64,000 bases of DNA from VXNE01 sp963665455 (GTDB lineage Bacteria; Pseudomonadota; Gammaproteobacteria; Pseudomonadales; Azotimanducaceae). The stretch spans positions 4,960,001 to 5,024,000 of the forward strand of contig OY762279.1 of NCBI GenBank assembly GCA_963665455.1, in the 5' to 3' direction. A program made the translations under genes and the position numbers. This document shows, piece after piece, positions 8,131 through 17,076 of this stretch (position 1 is the stretch's first letter; the number at the start of each line of letters is the position of its first letter). The notes under the pieces are model-generated. The model saw only the letters and a program-made list of their open reading frames with translations. It searched no databases and was not told where the DNA came from.

Positions 8131-8655
8131 TCAATCAGCAGATGCCGCCCTTTCGAGTAGGACCGGAGCGATGTTCCGGTCGCGCAATTGCCCCATCGCG
8201 GCTTGCGTTTCTGACCTCGACTCGAATGGGCCAACGATTACACGGTACAGCACGCCGTCGTCGACGCCGACCGTGGACGTGCTCGCCGGCAGGCCGGCGA
8301 GGAGCAACTCGGCGCGTCGCCTCTCCGCGGCCCCGGCCCGATGAAAAGCCCCCGCCTGCACCAGATACTCCACGCGCGTCCTGGGCGCCGCACGCACCGG
8401 GGCGCCGTTCTCGTAGGGCGCGGTGTCCGGCGTCACCTCGGCTTCCGGCAAGCGCTGCCAGAACTCGAAGTCCAGCGTGTCCAGCGCGGCGTCGGACTGG
8501 TTGGATGCCTCGGACGGGGCGTCACCGCTCCCCGGACCGACCATGTAGACGGCGACCACGGCCACCACCGCGCCCACGGCCAACCCCGCGGCGAAGGACG
8601 CCACGCTGAACCCCTCGGCTCGCCGCCCTCCGTCCAATCTCGTGCCAACTCGCAT
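8131..8655 (-). CDS. SPOR-domain membrane protein, FtsN-like
   Basis: The 174-residue protein has a short basic cytoplasmic N-terminus, one membrane helix (about residues 17-40, Ala/Val-rich), a variable linker and a C-terminal SPOR domain. The SPOR domain starts near YLVQAGAFHRAGAAERRRAE and continues through LYRVIVGPFESRSETQAA. SPOR domains bind denuded peptidoglycan at the septum. Its position between priA and hslV is where ftsN sits in E. coli, so it is the likely FtsN counterpart, although it is shorter and linker sequences are not conserved. Confidence 0.85.
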   Translation of the reverse strand: MRVGTRLDGGRRAEGFSVASFAAGLAVGAVVAVVAVYMVGPGSGDAPSEASNQSDAALDTLDFEFWQRLPEAEVTPDTAPYENGAPVRAAPRTRVEYLVQAGAFHRAGAAERRRAELLLAGLPASTSTVGVDDGVLYRVIVGPFESRSETQAAMGQLRDRNIAPVLLERAASAD

Positions 8656-8720
8656 CCGTTCCCATTCTACACGCCTGATCTACACCCTGACCGAGGCGGA
8701 CGGCCCGCTCATGGGGTCAC

Positions 8721-10895
8721 TCAGAACGTGTCATACGGGTCCACGTCGATCGACCACCGCACCCTGCCCCGCGGCAGTTCCGCCTCCTCGAGCCGCCCCA
8801 GGGCGGCGTGCAGGGTCCGGCGACGATGCGCGAGCACCAGGCACTGGAAACGTTGGCGGCCCCCACGCCGGGCCATGGGCGCCGGGGCCGGCCCGAGCAC
8901 CTCGAAGCCTCCCTCGGCACCCGCCGACGCTTCTCGCAACACCACCGCGGCCCGGCCGAGCAGCGCCTCGCACGCCGCGCCGTCGACGCTCTCGGCGCGC
9001 AACACGGCCATGGCCCCGAACGGCGGCAGGGCGGCCTCTTGGCGATGCGCCATCTCCGTCTCCGCGAAGCCGGCATACCCATGCTCCACGAGGGCGCGCA
9101 GGTTCGGACCGTCCGGATCGTAGGTCTGTATCCATACCTCCCCCGGCCGCTCGGCGCGGCCGGCGCGGCCCGCCACCTGGACGATGAGTTGCGCCGTGCG
9201 CTCGGGGGCGCGGAAATCCGCGGACAAGAAGCCGCCGTCCGCGTCGATGACCGCCACGACCGTGACCGCCGGCAGGTGGTGCCCCTTTGCCAGCATCTGC
9301 GTGCCGACCAAGATGGCAGCGCCCCCCGCCCGCAGGAGTTCGAATTGCGCATCGAAGCGCGCCGGTCCGCGGGTGGTGTCGCGGTCGAAGCGATACAGCG
9401 GCACTCCCGGGAAACACGTTCCGAGCGCGGACTCAACGCGCTGCGTCCCCGCCCCCAGGCCGATCAGGGCCCCAGCCCCACAGGCAGGGCAAGCATCGGG
9501 GTGCCGATGCCGGCGGCCGCAGTGGTGACAGCGCAGCCCACGCGGAGTTTCGTGCAGCGTGAGCCTTGCATCGCAAGCTCCACAACGCGCCTGCCAGCCA
9601 CACGCCGTACACAGGCAGGTCGGCGCGAAACCCCGGCGGTTGACGAACACGAGGGCTTGGTTGCCCGCCGCGAGGTGCCGTCCGAGCACGGCGACCAAGC
9701 GGTCGGAGAGGCCGTCGCGCAGCCGGCGGCCCCGCACGTCGATGACGTGGTATTCGGGCAACCGCGCCGCGCCGGCCCGGCGCGCCAAGCGCACGCGGCG
9801 GTAGCGCCGGCGCGCCACGTTCGCCAAGGTCGCCAGGGACGGGGTGGCGCTGCCAAGCACCACCGGCACGCCCAGGGCGCGGCCGCGCATCACCGCCACG
9901 TCGCGAGCCGAGTAACGCAGCCCTTCCTGCTGCTTGAAGGACGCGTCGTGCTCTTCGTCCACGACGATCAGCCGCAGGTCCGCGAACGGGGTGAAGACCG
10001 CGGAGCGCGTCCCGACCAAGACGCGGTTGCGCCCTTGCGCGCACCCGCTCCAGATGTCGAAACGCGCGGCGTCGGACGCGGCGGAATGCAACGCGGCGGC
10101 GGCGCCGAAACGCTTTCGGAAACGGTCGAGCGTCTGGGGCGTCAGTCCAATCTCCGGTACCAACACCAACGCCTGCCCGCCGGCGTCGAGCACCTTGGCG
10201 ATGGCGCGCATGTAGACCTCGGTCTTGCCGCTCCCGGTCACGCCCTCGACCACCACCGGCCGGCCATCGGCCACGGCCGCCTCGATGGCCTCGACGGCAC
10301 CGCGCTGCTCCTCGTTCAACGCGAAGGGCGACGGTGCCACGTCGTACCGGTCTTGCTCCTCTTCCTCCACCACCATCCCCTTCCGCACCAAGGCGGCCAG
10401 GGCACGCCGGTCCAGACCCAGGCGCCGGACTTCCCCGTCCGGAACCGGTGCGCCATGGTCCCGCAGGATCCGCAACACCTCCGCCTGGCGGGGGGCACGC
10501 GCCGGCACGCCGTCGCCCACCGCGCGCCAACACCGAGCCGGACGCAGCTCCGCAACGGCCCCACGACGGGCGGCCACCGGCAACATCGTGCCGAACACCT
10601 CGCCCAGGGGATGGTGGTAGTAGCGGCCCAGCCAACGGGCCAGTTCCACGAGGTCCGGCGGCAAGAATCCTTCGGGATCCAATACCGCGGAGACCGTCTT
10701 CAACGACCGGTCGGAACCCGCGCGGGCGCCGCAGACCACCCCGACGATCTCCGCCCGGCCGAAGGGGACGCGGACCCGCGCGCCGACCGGAGGCGCGGGC
10801 TCTCCGGCGGGCATCGCATAGTCGAACATCCGCCGGACGGGCCGCGGCACGGCGACCTCGACGACGCGCTCCGCGCCCGATTCGATCACGGACAC
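8721..10895 (-). CDS. priA: Primosomal replication restart helicase PriA
   Basis: PriA recognises stalled forks and reloads DnaB. The 724-residue protein has a 3'-DNA-binding N-terminal domain (VAVPRPVRRMFDYAMP) and a superfamily-2 helicase core with Walker A GVTGSGKTEVY and Walker B VVDEEHDASFKQQEG. Eight cysteines lie in zinc-binding pairs within CTACGWQARCGACD and CHHCG..CPACG. The GTG at 10895 is preferred: GGAGG lies 5 bases upstream and family similarity starts just after it; a second GTG at 10889 is possible. It is divergent from rpmE. Confidence 0.95.
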   Translation of the reverse strand: MSVIESGAERVVEVAVPRPVRRMFDYAMPAGEPAPPVGARVRVPFGRAEIVGVVCGARAGSDRSLKTVSAVLDPEGFLPPDLVELARWLGRYYHHPLGEVFGTMLPVAARRGAVAELRPARCWRAVGDGVPARAPRQAEVLRILRDHGAPVPDGEVRRLGLDRRALAALVRKGMVVEEEEQDRYDVAPSPFALNEEQRGAVEAIEAAVADGRPVVVEGVTGSGKTEVYMRAIAKVLDAGGQALVLVPEIGLTPQTLDRFRKRFGAAAALHSAASDAARFDIWSGCAQGRNRVLVGTRSAVFTPFADLRLIVVDEEHDASFKQQEGLRYSARDVAVMRGRALGVPVVLGSATPSLATLANVARRRYRRVRLARRAGAARLPEYHVIDVRGRRLRDGLSDRLVAVLGRHLAAGNQALVFVNRRGFAPTCLCTACGWQARCGACDARLTLHETPRGLRCHHCGRRHRHPDACPACGAGALIGLGAGTQRVESALGTCFPGVPLYRFDRDTTRGPARFDAQFELLRAGGAAILVGTQMLAKGHHLPAVTVVAVIDADGGFLSADFRAPERTAQLIVQVAGRAGRAERPGEVWIQTYDPDGPNLRALVEHGYAGFAETEMAHRQEAALPPFGAMAVLRAESVDGAACEALLGRAAVVLREASAGAEGGFEVLGPAPAPMARRGGRQRFQCLVLAHRRRTLHAALGRLEEAELPRGRVRWSIDVDPYDTF

Positions 10896-11014
10896 CCGAA
10901 CCTCCCCGTTCGGGCCATCGCGGCGGAACCGGGTGGCCGTGTCCCGCCGCCTTGCCAAGCCCGCCGCGCGGCAATACACTCCGCGCCCTTCCCACCCCAC
11001 GGAGACGCGCCCCG

Positions 11015-11227
11015 GTGAAGCCGGACATCCATCCCGCGTACTCGGACATCCAGGTGACGTGCAGCTGCGGCAACGTCATCGAGACCCGGTCCACCCTGGG
11101 GCGGGACATTCACGTGGATGTCTGCTCCCAATGCCATCCCTTCTATACGGGCAAGCAGAAGATCATCGACTCGGGCGGGCGGGTCGAGCGCTTCCGCCGC
11201 CGTTTCGGCAACCGCTCGACGGGCTGA
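11015..11227 (+). CDS. rpmE: 50S ribosomal protein L31, zinc-binding type
   Basis: L31 is a component of the large ribosomal subunit. The 70-residue product, of normal length, starts with GTG at 11015 (MKPDIHPAY) and keeps the zinc-ligand pattern: CSCGN near residue 16 and CSQCHPFYTGKQK near residue 38. It is therefore the cysteine-containing form, not the zinc-independent paralogue. GGAG lies about 10 bases before the GTG. It is divergent from priA, as in many gammaproteobacteria. Confidence 0.95.
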   Translation: MKPDIHPAYSDIQVTCSCGNVIETRSTLGRDIHVDVCSQCHPFYTGKQKIIDSGGRVERFRRRFGNRSTG

Positions 11228-11349
11228 CCCATCGACGTCCGGGCCGCCAGCGGCGTCCGCCCGGGGTCATTGTAGAATCCGTCCCGTTCACGCCCTGTTC
11301 AGGAAGGACGGCGGAAGCTTCGTTGGACTGGTTTGCGAACCTGCGCGCC

Positions 11350-12729
11350 ATGCGTATTCCAATCATCGTCCTGGCATTGGCCGCCACGCTCGCCCATGCC
11401 GCCGGCCCCGGCGAAAAACTCTACAACGAGTTCGTCGAGACGGGGCAGATTTATGGGGACGAATCCTGGCAGCGCTACGTCCGCCAGCTCGGCGAGCGTC
11501 TGCTGGCGCAGTCCAAGGACGCCGGCAGGGACTACCATTTCCACGTTCTCGACAACTCCGTGGTCAATGCGTTCGCGACGGGTGACCGCTACATCTTCAT
11601 CAATCGCGGCCTGATCGCCTTCCTCAATAGCGAGGATGAACTCGCGGCGGTGCTCGGGCACGAGATCGGGCACGTCGTGGCGCGGCACACGCGCCGCCAA
11701 CGCACGGCCAACGTGCTCGGCAAGGGCATCGGCATCGCGGCGGCTATCCTGACCGGCAGGGGCGAACTCTTCGAACTGTCCGACGCCGCCACCAAGGCCT
11801 ATGTCTCCGGCTACGGCCGCGAGATGGAGCTCGAGGCGGATCGGCTCGGCGGAGAGTATCTGGCGCGGGCCGGCTACAACCCCCTGGCCATGATCGACGT
11901 GGTGCAGGTCCTCAAGGACCAGGAACTGTTCGCCAAGCGCGTCGAACGCAAGCCCGCCACCTATCACGGGCTGTTCGCGACGCACCCGAAGAACGACAAG
12001 CGCCTGCACGACGCGGTCGCCCAGGCCCAAGGGCTGCTCCCGGAAACGACGGCGCCTCCATTGGCGGACTTCTGGGAGCAGGTCGATGGCCTCATGTACG
12101 GCGACGAAGCCGTCATGGGCCGGGCGATCGGCACTACCTACTACCACGGCGGGCTGCGCGTCGTGATCGAGTTCCCGGCCGGGTGGAGCGTCTCCAATCC
12201 GCGATCCGCCATTGCCGCGACCGCCCCGGCAGGCAAGGAGGCCGCCCAGATCGAAGTCGGACGCCATCCGTGGCAGAAACGTCAGTCGCCGGAGAAGTTC
12301 CTCACGCGCCGATTGCAGCGGGACGACATCGTCTCCGGCGAGTCCGTCGAAATCAACGGCATGGAGGGCTATGTCGGGGAGACGAACCTCGAAGGCAGCG
12401 ACGCGAAGTTGAAGCTCATCGGGGTGCTCTACCGGGCCAAGGATGTCTTCCTATTCACCGGCGCCGCCGGCCCCAAGGGCGACCCCGAAGCCTTCCGCAA
12501 GGATTTCCTGGCGACAATGCACTCCCTGCGCAACATGACGCCGGAGGACGCCAAGGTCGCCAACGAGCGCCGCATCAAGGTGATCGTCGCCGAACCGGAC
12601 GTCACCTACGCCGACCTCGCGCGCCGGACGCCCATCCGCAGGTTCCCGGAGGAGACCCTGCGCCTGATGAACGGCGGACATCCGCACGGCGAGCCCCGGG
12701 CCGGGAACTACATCAAGATCGTGGAGTAG
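11350..12729 (+). CDS. Periplasmic M48 metalloprotease, BepA-like
   Basis: The protein is a zinc endopeptidase predicted to act in the periplasm, possibly in outer-membrane protein quality control as BepA/YfgC-type proteins do. The 459-residue product has a signal peptide (MRIPIIVLALAATLAHA, probable cleavage after AHA). The M48 catalytic helix is VLGHEIGHVVARH (HEIGH), and the third zinc ligand Glu lies in REMELEADRLGGEYL. The C-terminal half (from about residue 240) lacks TPR similarity that I can see and ends in a short LysM-like or SH3-like segment (RTPIRRFPEETLRLMN). A longer TTG start at 11323 is possible, but the ATG begins the signal peptide. Confidence 0.88.
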   Translation: MRIPIIVLALAATLAHAAGPGEKLYNEFVETGQIYGDESWQRYVRQLGERLLAQSKDAGRDYHFHVLDNSVVNAFATGDRYIFINRGLIAFLNSEDELAAVLGHEIGHVVARHTRRQRTANVLGKGIGIAAAILTGRGELFELSDAATKAYVSGYGREMELEADRLGGEYLARAGYNPLAMIDVVQVLKDQELFAKRVERKPATYHGLFATHPKNDKRLHDAVAQAQGLLPETTAPPLADFWEQVDGLMYGDEAVMGRAIGTTYYHGGLRVVIEFPAGWSVSNPRSAIAATAPAGKEAAQIEVGRHPWQKRQSPEKFLTRRLQRDDIVSGESVEINGMEGYVGETNLEGSDAKLKLIGVLYRAKDVFLFTGAAGPKGDPEAFRKDFLATMHSLRNMTPEDAKVANERRIKVIVAEPDVTYADLARRTPIRRFPEETLRLMNGGHPHGEPRAGNYIKIVE

Positions 12730-12754
12730 GCCTTCCCCAACGGTTGGAGGCCTA
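12727..12754. terminator. Shared stem-loop at the convergent gene ends
   Basis: TAGGCCT (12727-12733) is complementary to AGGCCTA (12748-12754), with two further pairs after a bulge. The stop codon TAG of the M48 protease gene and that of mrcA each form an outer end of the stem. It could stop transcription from both sides, but no T-run follows it on either strand, so termination is inferred. Confidence 0.45.
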
Positions 12755-15355
12755 AAAGATGTCCTCGGGGGCGACGAAAATGTCCTCGGGGGTCACGTTC
12801 CGCCCCGGGCCACGTCGGTCCGCCGCCACGGTGACGGGAGCACTCTCCTCCAGGAAAAACTCGAACATGGCGTCCGGGCGGTCCGGGGCCACCCCCAAGC
12901 CCGTCGCCGGGTCGATCTTCACGCTCACCACGCCCTCCGGCGGCGGGCGGTCACGCTCCGGGAGGCCATCGAGAGCGTCGCCCATGAAATCTATCCAGAC
13001 CGTGAGCGGCGTCGTCGAACCGTATTCACGCCGACCGACCGGCCGATAGTCGCCGAAGCCGACCCACACGGACGCCACGAGATGATCGTTGTAGCCGTTG
13101 AACCAAGTGTCCGCGGCCTCGTTGGTGGTGCCCGTCTTGCCGGCGATGTCCCCCCGCTCGAGCGTCCGGGCACGCCGGCCGGTGCCACGCTCGATCACGT
13201 CGCGCAGCATCGAGTGCAGGATGAAGACGTTGCGTTCGTCCACGACCCGGGGCGCGGCCACCACCACCGGACCGGCAAGCGACGGCTCCAGCGACTCCCC
13301 CGACACGGCCCCGGTGTCCCCCTGCGGCACCCCATCCGCACCGTCCGGCACGGCCTCCAAGTCGCCGAGCCCAAGGACCGGTCCCCGCTCGGCGGCACCT
13401 GCCTCGGGATGTCTCGGTTCGTAGACCACGGTGCCGTCCCGGGTCGTCACGCGCCGCACGATGTGGGGCTCGATGCCGTAACCTCCGTTTGCGATCACAG
13501 CATAGGCGTTGGCCATGTCCAGGGGCGTCACCGCCATCGTCCCGCCACCGATCGCCAACTGGGTGTCCTTGGGAAACCCGTCCGTGTCGAAACCGAAGCG
13601 GCCGGCGTGGTCCATGACGCGGTCCACCCCCACCTCGAGCAGCACCCGCATGGTGACAAGGTTGATCGAGCGATACAGGGCTTCGCGCAGCCGGGTCGGT
13701 CCGTTGTAGCGCCCGCTGTCGTTGCGCGGCCGGTACGCCTTCTCGAACTGGGTGTCCTCGAAGACCAGCGGTGCGTCCAGGAAGATGCTTGACGGGGTCA
13801 CGCCGTTCGCGAGCGCCGCGGAATAGACGAAGGGCTTGAAGCCGGACCCGGGCTGGCGCGCCGCGCGCCGGGCATGGTCGAACTGATTGCTCCAGAAATC
13901 GTAGCCGCCGGCCAAGGCCGCCACCGCGCCGTTCTCCGGGTGCACGGCCACCAGCGCGCCCTGGATGTCCGGTACCTGCCCGAGCCGCCAGCCGCCGTCG
14001 TCGAGGCGCTGAACGCGAACGATGTCGCCAAGCGCCACGACATCCGCCGCCGTGCGCGGCCGCACGCCGCGCCGGTCCACGTCGATGTAGGGGCGCGCCC
14101 AAGTCATGCCGTCCCACGCGACGGTCACCGTCTCGCCCGTCCCGGTCACCGCCACGAAGGCCTGCTCGTCCACCCGGGCCACGGCGGCCGGCACCATGTC
14201 CGCGACGACCGGCACTTTGGCGAGCGCCTGCCGCAACGTCTCCGTAGCCGCCTCGGGCACCAACGGGGGGGCTAGCGCATCCTCGACCGTCGCCGGCTCG
14301 CCGAGCGGATCGCCCTGGTCGGTGGGCGGGGCCGCCACCGCCCCGAGGGCGGCCAAGGCATCCGCGTCCTCGATGCGCCCCTCCACGCCCCGGTACCCGT
14401 GCCGCCGGTCATAGCCCGCCAACCCGTCGCGCAGCGCCCGGTTGGCACTCCGCTGCCGTGCGGCATCGATGGTCGTGGTGACCTCGTACCCCGACTTGTA
14501 GACGTCCGTCCCGAACCGCGCCACGAGTTCGCTGCGCACCCACTCGGCCGCATACGGCGCCGCCAGTTCCGGTTCGCGCCGGTGTTGGCGCGCCGTGATC
14601 GGCGCGTTGCGCGCCCGCTCGAACGCCTCGCGGTCGATGGAACCCTGGCCCAGCATGCGGCTCAACACCAAGTTGCGGCGCTCCAAGGCCCATTCGGGGC
14701 CGCTGATCGGATTGCCCGAGTCCGGCCGCTTCACGATCCCCGCGAGCATCGCGAGTTGGGCCAGGTTCAGTTCGCCCAAGGGCCGGTCGTAGTAGGTCAG
14801 CGCCGCGGCCTGGGCGCCATAGGCCCGCTTCCCGAAGAACATCACGTTGATGTAAAGCTCAAGGATCTGCTCCTTCGCCAACTCCTGCTCGATCTTGAGG
14901 GCGAGCAACATCTCCTTGAACTTGCGGATGAAGGTCTGCTCCAGGGAGAAGGACACGTTGCGCGCCAGCTGCATGGTGATGGTCGATGCCCCCGTGCGCA
15001 CCTCGGGATTGGCGAGCATCTGGAGGACGTCGTTGGCGAACGAGATGTAGTCGATGCCCGCGTGGTCGTAGAAGCGCTTGTCCTCCGTGTCGAGGAGCGC
15101 GTTGACGAAGGCCTCGGGGACATCCTCGAGGCGCACCGGGATGAACCGCCGCACCCCAAACTCGGCCATGAGGGCCCCGTCCGCCGTAAAGACGCGCATC
15201 GGCGCCTCGGGGCGGAAATCGAGGTAACTCTCCGCGGGCGGAATCTGCGGGTTTAAGTAGAGATAGCTGCCAGCCAATGTGAGAGCCGTCGCACAGACTC
15301 CACCGGCTCCGAGCCAGATAATCGACCTCAGAACCTGTTGCCGCCGGCGCTTCAT
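12752..15355 (-). CDS. mrcA: Penicillin-binding protein 1A
   Basis: PBP1A is a bifunctional peptidoglycan synthase in the inner membrane. The 867-residue protein has an N-terminal membrane helix (about residues 11-31). A GT51 glycosyltransferase domain follows, with catalytic Glu in LLDTEDKRFYDHAGID and the block TGASTITMQLARN. An OB-like insert comes next, then the transpeptidase domain with RQPGSGFKPF (SxxK), SINL (SxN) and KTGTT (KTG). The ATG at 15355 starts with MKRRRQQ. The C-terminus ends in a duplicated EDIFVAPEDIF. Divergent placement from pilM is typical of gammaproteobacteria. Confidence 0.96.
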   Translation of the reverse strand: MKRRRQQVLRSIIWLGAGGVCATALTLAGSYLYLNPQIPPAESYLDFRPEAPMRVFTADGALMAEFGVRRFIPVRLEDVPEAFVNALLDTEDKRFYDHAGIDYISFANDVLQMLANPEVRTGASTITMQLARNVSFSLEQTFIRKFKEMLLALKIEQELAKEQILELYINVMFFGKRAYGAQAAALTYYDRPLGELNLAQLAMLAGIVKRPDSGNPISGPEWALERRNLVLSRMLGQGSIDREAFERARNAPITARQHRREPELAAPYAAEWVRSELVARFGTDVYKSGYEVTTTIDAARQRSANRALRDGLAGYDRRHGYRGVEGRIEDADALAALGAVAAPPTDQGDPLGEPATVEDALAPPLVPEAATETLRQALAKVPVVADMVPAAVARVDEQAFVAVTGTGETVTVAWDGMTWARPYIDVDRRGVRPRTAADVVALGDIVRVQRLDDGGWRLGQVPDIQGALVAVHPENGAVAALAGGYDFWSNQFDHARRAARQPGSGFKPFVYSAALANGVTPSSIFLDAPLVFEDTQFEKAYRPRNDSGRYNGPTRLREALYRSINLVTMRVLLEVGVDRVMDHAGRFGFDTDGFPKDTQLAIGGGTMAVTPLDMANAYAVIANGGYGIEPHIVRRVTTRDGTVVYEPRHPEAGAAERGPVLGLGDLEAVPDGADGVPQGDTGAVSGESLEPSLAGPVVVAAPRVVDERNVFILHSMLRDVIERGTGRRARTLERGDIAGKTGTTNEAADTWFNGYNDHLVASVWVGFGDYRPVGRREYGSTTPLTVWIDFMGDALDGLPERDRPPPEGVVSVKIDPATGLGVAPDRPDAMFEFFLEESAPVTVAADRRGPGRNVTPEDIFVAPEDIF

Positions 15356-15454
15356 GGCCGCGCCACTCGGGGACGCTTGAATCGGTCCGTCCCGGTCCCG
15401 AACGCGGCGTGCAACGGGCGAGCCGAACGGCCAATCGAGCAAGGAGACATGGCC

Positions 15455-16507
15455 ATGCGCAACCCGTTGAGGAAGTCCGACGCGCTCGTTGGTCTGGACA
15501 TCGGCTCTACGTCCGTAAAGCTGGTGGAGCTTTCACAGCACGACGGCCGCCACCGCGTGGAGGCCTTCGGCGTCGAGCCACTACCGCCCCACGCCGTCGT
15601 CGAGAGGAATGTTAATGACCCGGAGCGCGTTGGTGAAGCGATCCGCCGCCTCGTCGAACGCGCCCGCCCCCGGGGCCGGCGCGCCGCCGCCGCCGTGCCC
15701 GACGGGGCGGCCATCACCAAGATGATCGAGATGGACGCGTCGCTGTCCGACGACGCCCTGCACGCGCGCATTGCGGGCCAGGCCGACCGGCACCTGCCCT
15801 TTCCCATCGAGGAGGTCGCGATGGATTTCGAGGTGCAGAAGCTGTCGGAACGGAACCCCGATCAGGTCGAGGTGCTCCTGGCGGCCTGTCGGCGAGAGGC
15901 GGTGGAACAGCGCGAGGCGGCCATGCGGCTAGGCGGGTTCCGGCCGCACGTGGTCGACATCGAAGGCCGCGCCCTGCACCGCGCGGCGGCGCTCGCGCGG
16001 CCCATGATCGCGCCCGTACCCGGCGCGTTGCTCGGCGTGGTGGACATCGGTGCCGGGACAACCCGGCTACAGGTCTCCGATCCGGCCGGACCGGTCTACC
16101 TCCAGGAACAGCGTCTCGGCGGCCACCAGCTCTGCGCCGAAGTGCAGCGCCGTCACGGTCTCTCCCCGGAGGCGGCGCTCGACGCCGTGCGGCGGGGACG
16201 ACTGGACGGCCAACCCGACATCCTAGCGGGGTTTCGGACCGCGCTCGTGGCCGAGATCGGCCGGGCTCTCCGTGTCTTTCGGGCCTCCAGCGGCCAATCG
16301 GTGGCCGGACTGCTGTTGGCCGGCGGCGCCGCGGCCCTGAAGGGACTTGCCCCGGCGCTGACCGATGCCCTCGCGGCCCCCGTCCACCTCGCGGGACCGT
16401 TCGCTGGGATGTCGTTCGGCCCTCGGGTCGACCGCGACGCCATCGCCCCCTGCGCACCGGCCATGCTGACGGCCTGCGGGTTGGCCCTGCGGGCCTTCGA
16501 CCCATGA
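15455..16507 (+). CDS. pilM: Type IV pilus assembly protein PilM
   Basis: PilM is a cytoplasmic actin/FtsA-like ATPase that binds the N-terminus of PilN and links the pilus motor to the inner-membrane platform. The 350-residue protein opens with the nucleotide-binding DIGSTSVKLVEL and has a second phosphate loop VVDIGAGTTRLQV (about residue 193) and the late block GLLLAGGAAALKGL. Two ATGs are close (15449 and 15455); AAGGAG at 15441-15446 is better spaced for the second. The stop overlaps pilN by ATGA. Confidence 0.94.
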   Translation: MRNPLRKSDALVGLDIGSTSVKLVELSQHDGRHRVEAFGVEPLPPHAVVERNVNDPERVGEAIRRLVERARPRGRRAAAAVPDGAAITKMIEMDASLSDDALHARIAGQADRHLPFPIEEVAMDFEVQKLSERNPDQVEVLLAACRREAVEQREAAMRLGGFRPHVVDIEGRALHRAAALARPMIAPVPGALLGVVDIGAGTTRLQVSDPAGPVYLQEQRLGGHQLCAEVQRRHGLSPEAALDAVRRGRLDGQPDILAGFRTALVAEIGRALRVFRASSGQSVAGLLLAGGAAALKGLAPALTDALAAPVHLAGPFAGMSFGPRVDRDAIAPCAPAMLTACGLALRAFDP

Positions 16508-17076
16508 GCGGCATCAACCTACTACCGTGGCGCGAGTGGGAGCGCGGGCGGCGCAACCGGGCGTTCGTCGCCGGCCTCGTCGCGAGCGCGGCGGGCGCCG
16601 TGGGCGTCGCACTGGCGGTCGCTGCCGGCATCGACCACCTGACGGCGCGGCAGGACGGCCGGGCCGACTTCCTGCGGGGCCACTTGGCGGTCCTCGAGGA
16701 ACGGATCGTCGAGGTGCGGCGGCTACGGAATCGGCGGGAGGAACTCGCGGCCCAGCTCGCGGTAGTGCGCGGCCTGCGGGACGAGCGCTTCGCGTTTCCC
16801 CGGATGCTCCACGCGCTGGCGGGCACGATCCCGCCGGGCATCCATTACGCCCGCCTCGCGAGGACGGGCGAGGTCATCTCGATCAGCGGCACCGCCGCGT
16901 CCGCAACGCGGATCTCCGTCCTGATGCGGCGGCTCGCGGCCTCCGAACGTTTCGGCACGCCGGCCCTGCGGGGTATCCAGGAAGACCGCGAGAATGCCGA
17001 GTACGGCGGGCGCACCGTGCAGTTCGACCTGACCTTGCCCTGGCTGCCAAACACCGATCCCGGGGAGGACGGATGA
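16504..17076 (+). CDS. pilN: Type IV pilus assembly protein PilN
   Basis: PilN is a bitopic inner-membrane protein of the pilus alignment complex. The 190-residue protein begins MSGINLLPWREWERGRRNR, carrying the INLLPWR motif that docks into PilM. One membrane helix follows (about residues 24-42), then a periplasmic coiled coil (about 50-85) and a ferredoxin-like domain. The start overlaps the pilM stop by ATGA. The stop overlaps an ATG that was probably the original pilO start. Confidence 0.94.
   Translation: MSGINLLPWREWERGRRNRAFVAGLVASAAGAVGVALAVAAGIDHLTARQDGRADFLRGHLAVLEERIVEVRRLRNRREELAAQLAVVRGLRDERFAFPRMLHALAGTIPPGIHYARLARTGEVISISGTAASATRISVLMRRLAASERFGTPALRGIQEDRENAEYGGRTVQFDLTLPWLPNTDPGEDG

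Noticed and set aside
8131..8134. ATG start for hslV at 8134 giving 209 residues
   Set aside because: The extra 29 residues are unlike any HslV and would bury the catalytic Thr; the TTG at 8047 has a strong ribosome site.
12752..12800. EDIF duplication at the PBP1A C-terminus as a sorting or interaction motif
   Set aside because: It is a two-copy in-frame tandem duplication of a few codons with no family precedent that I know; probably slippage.
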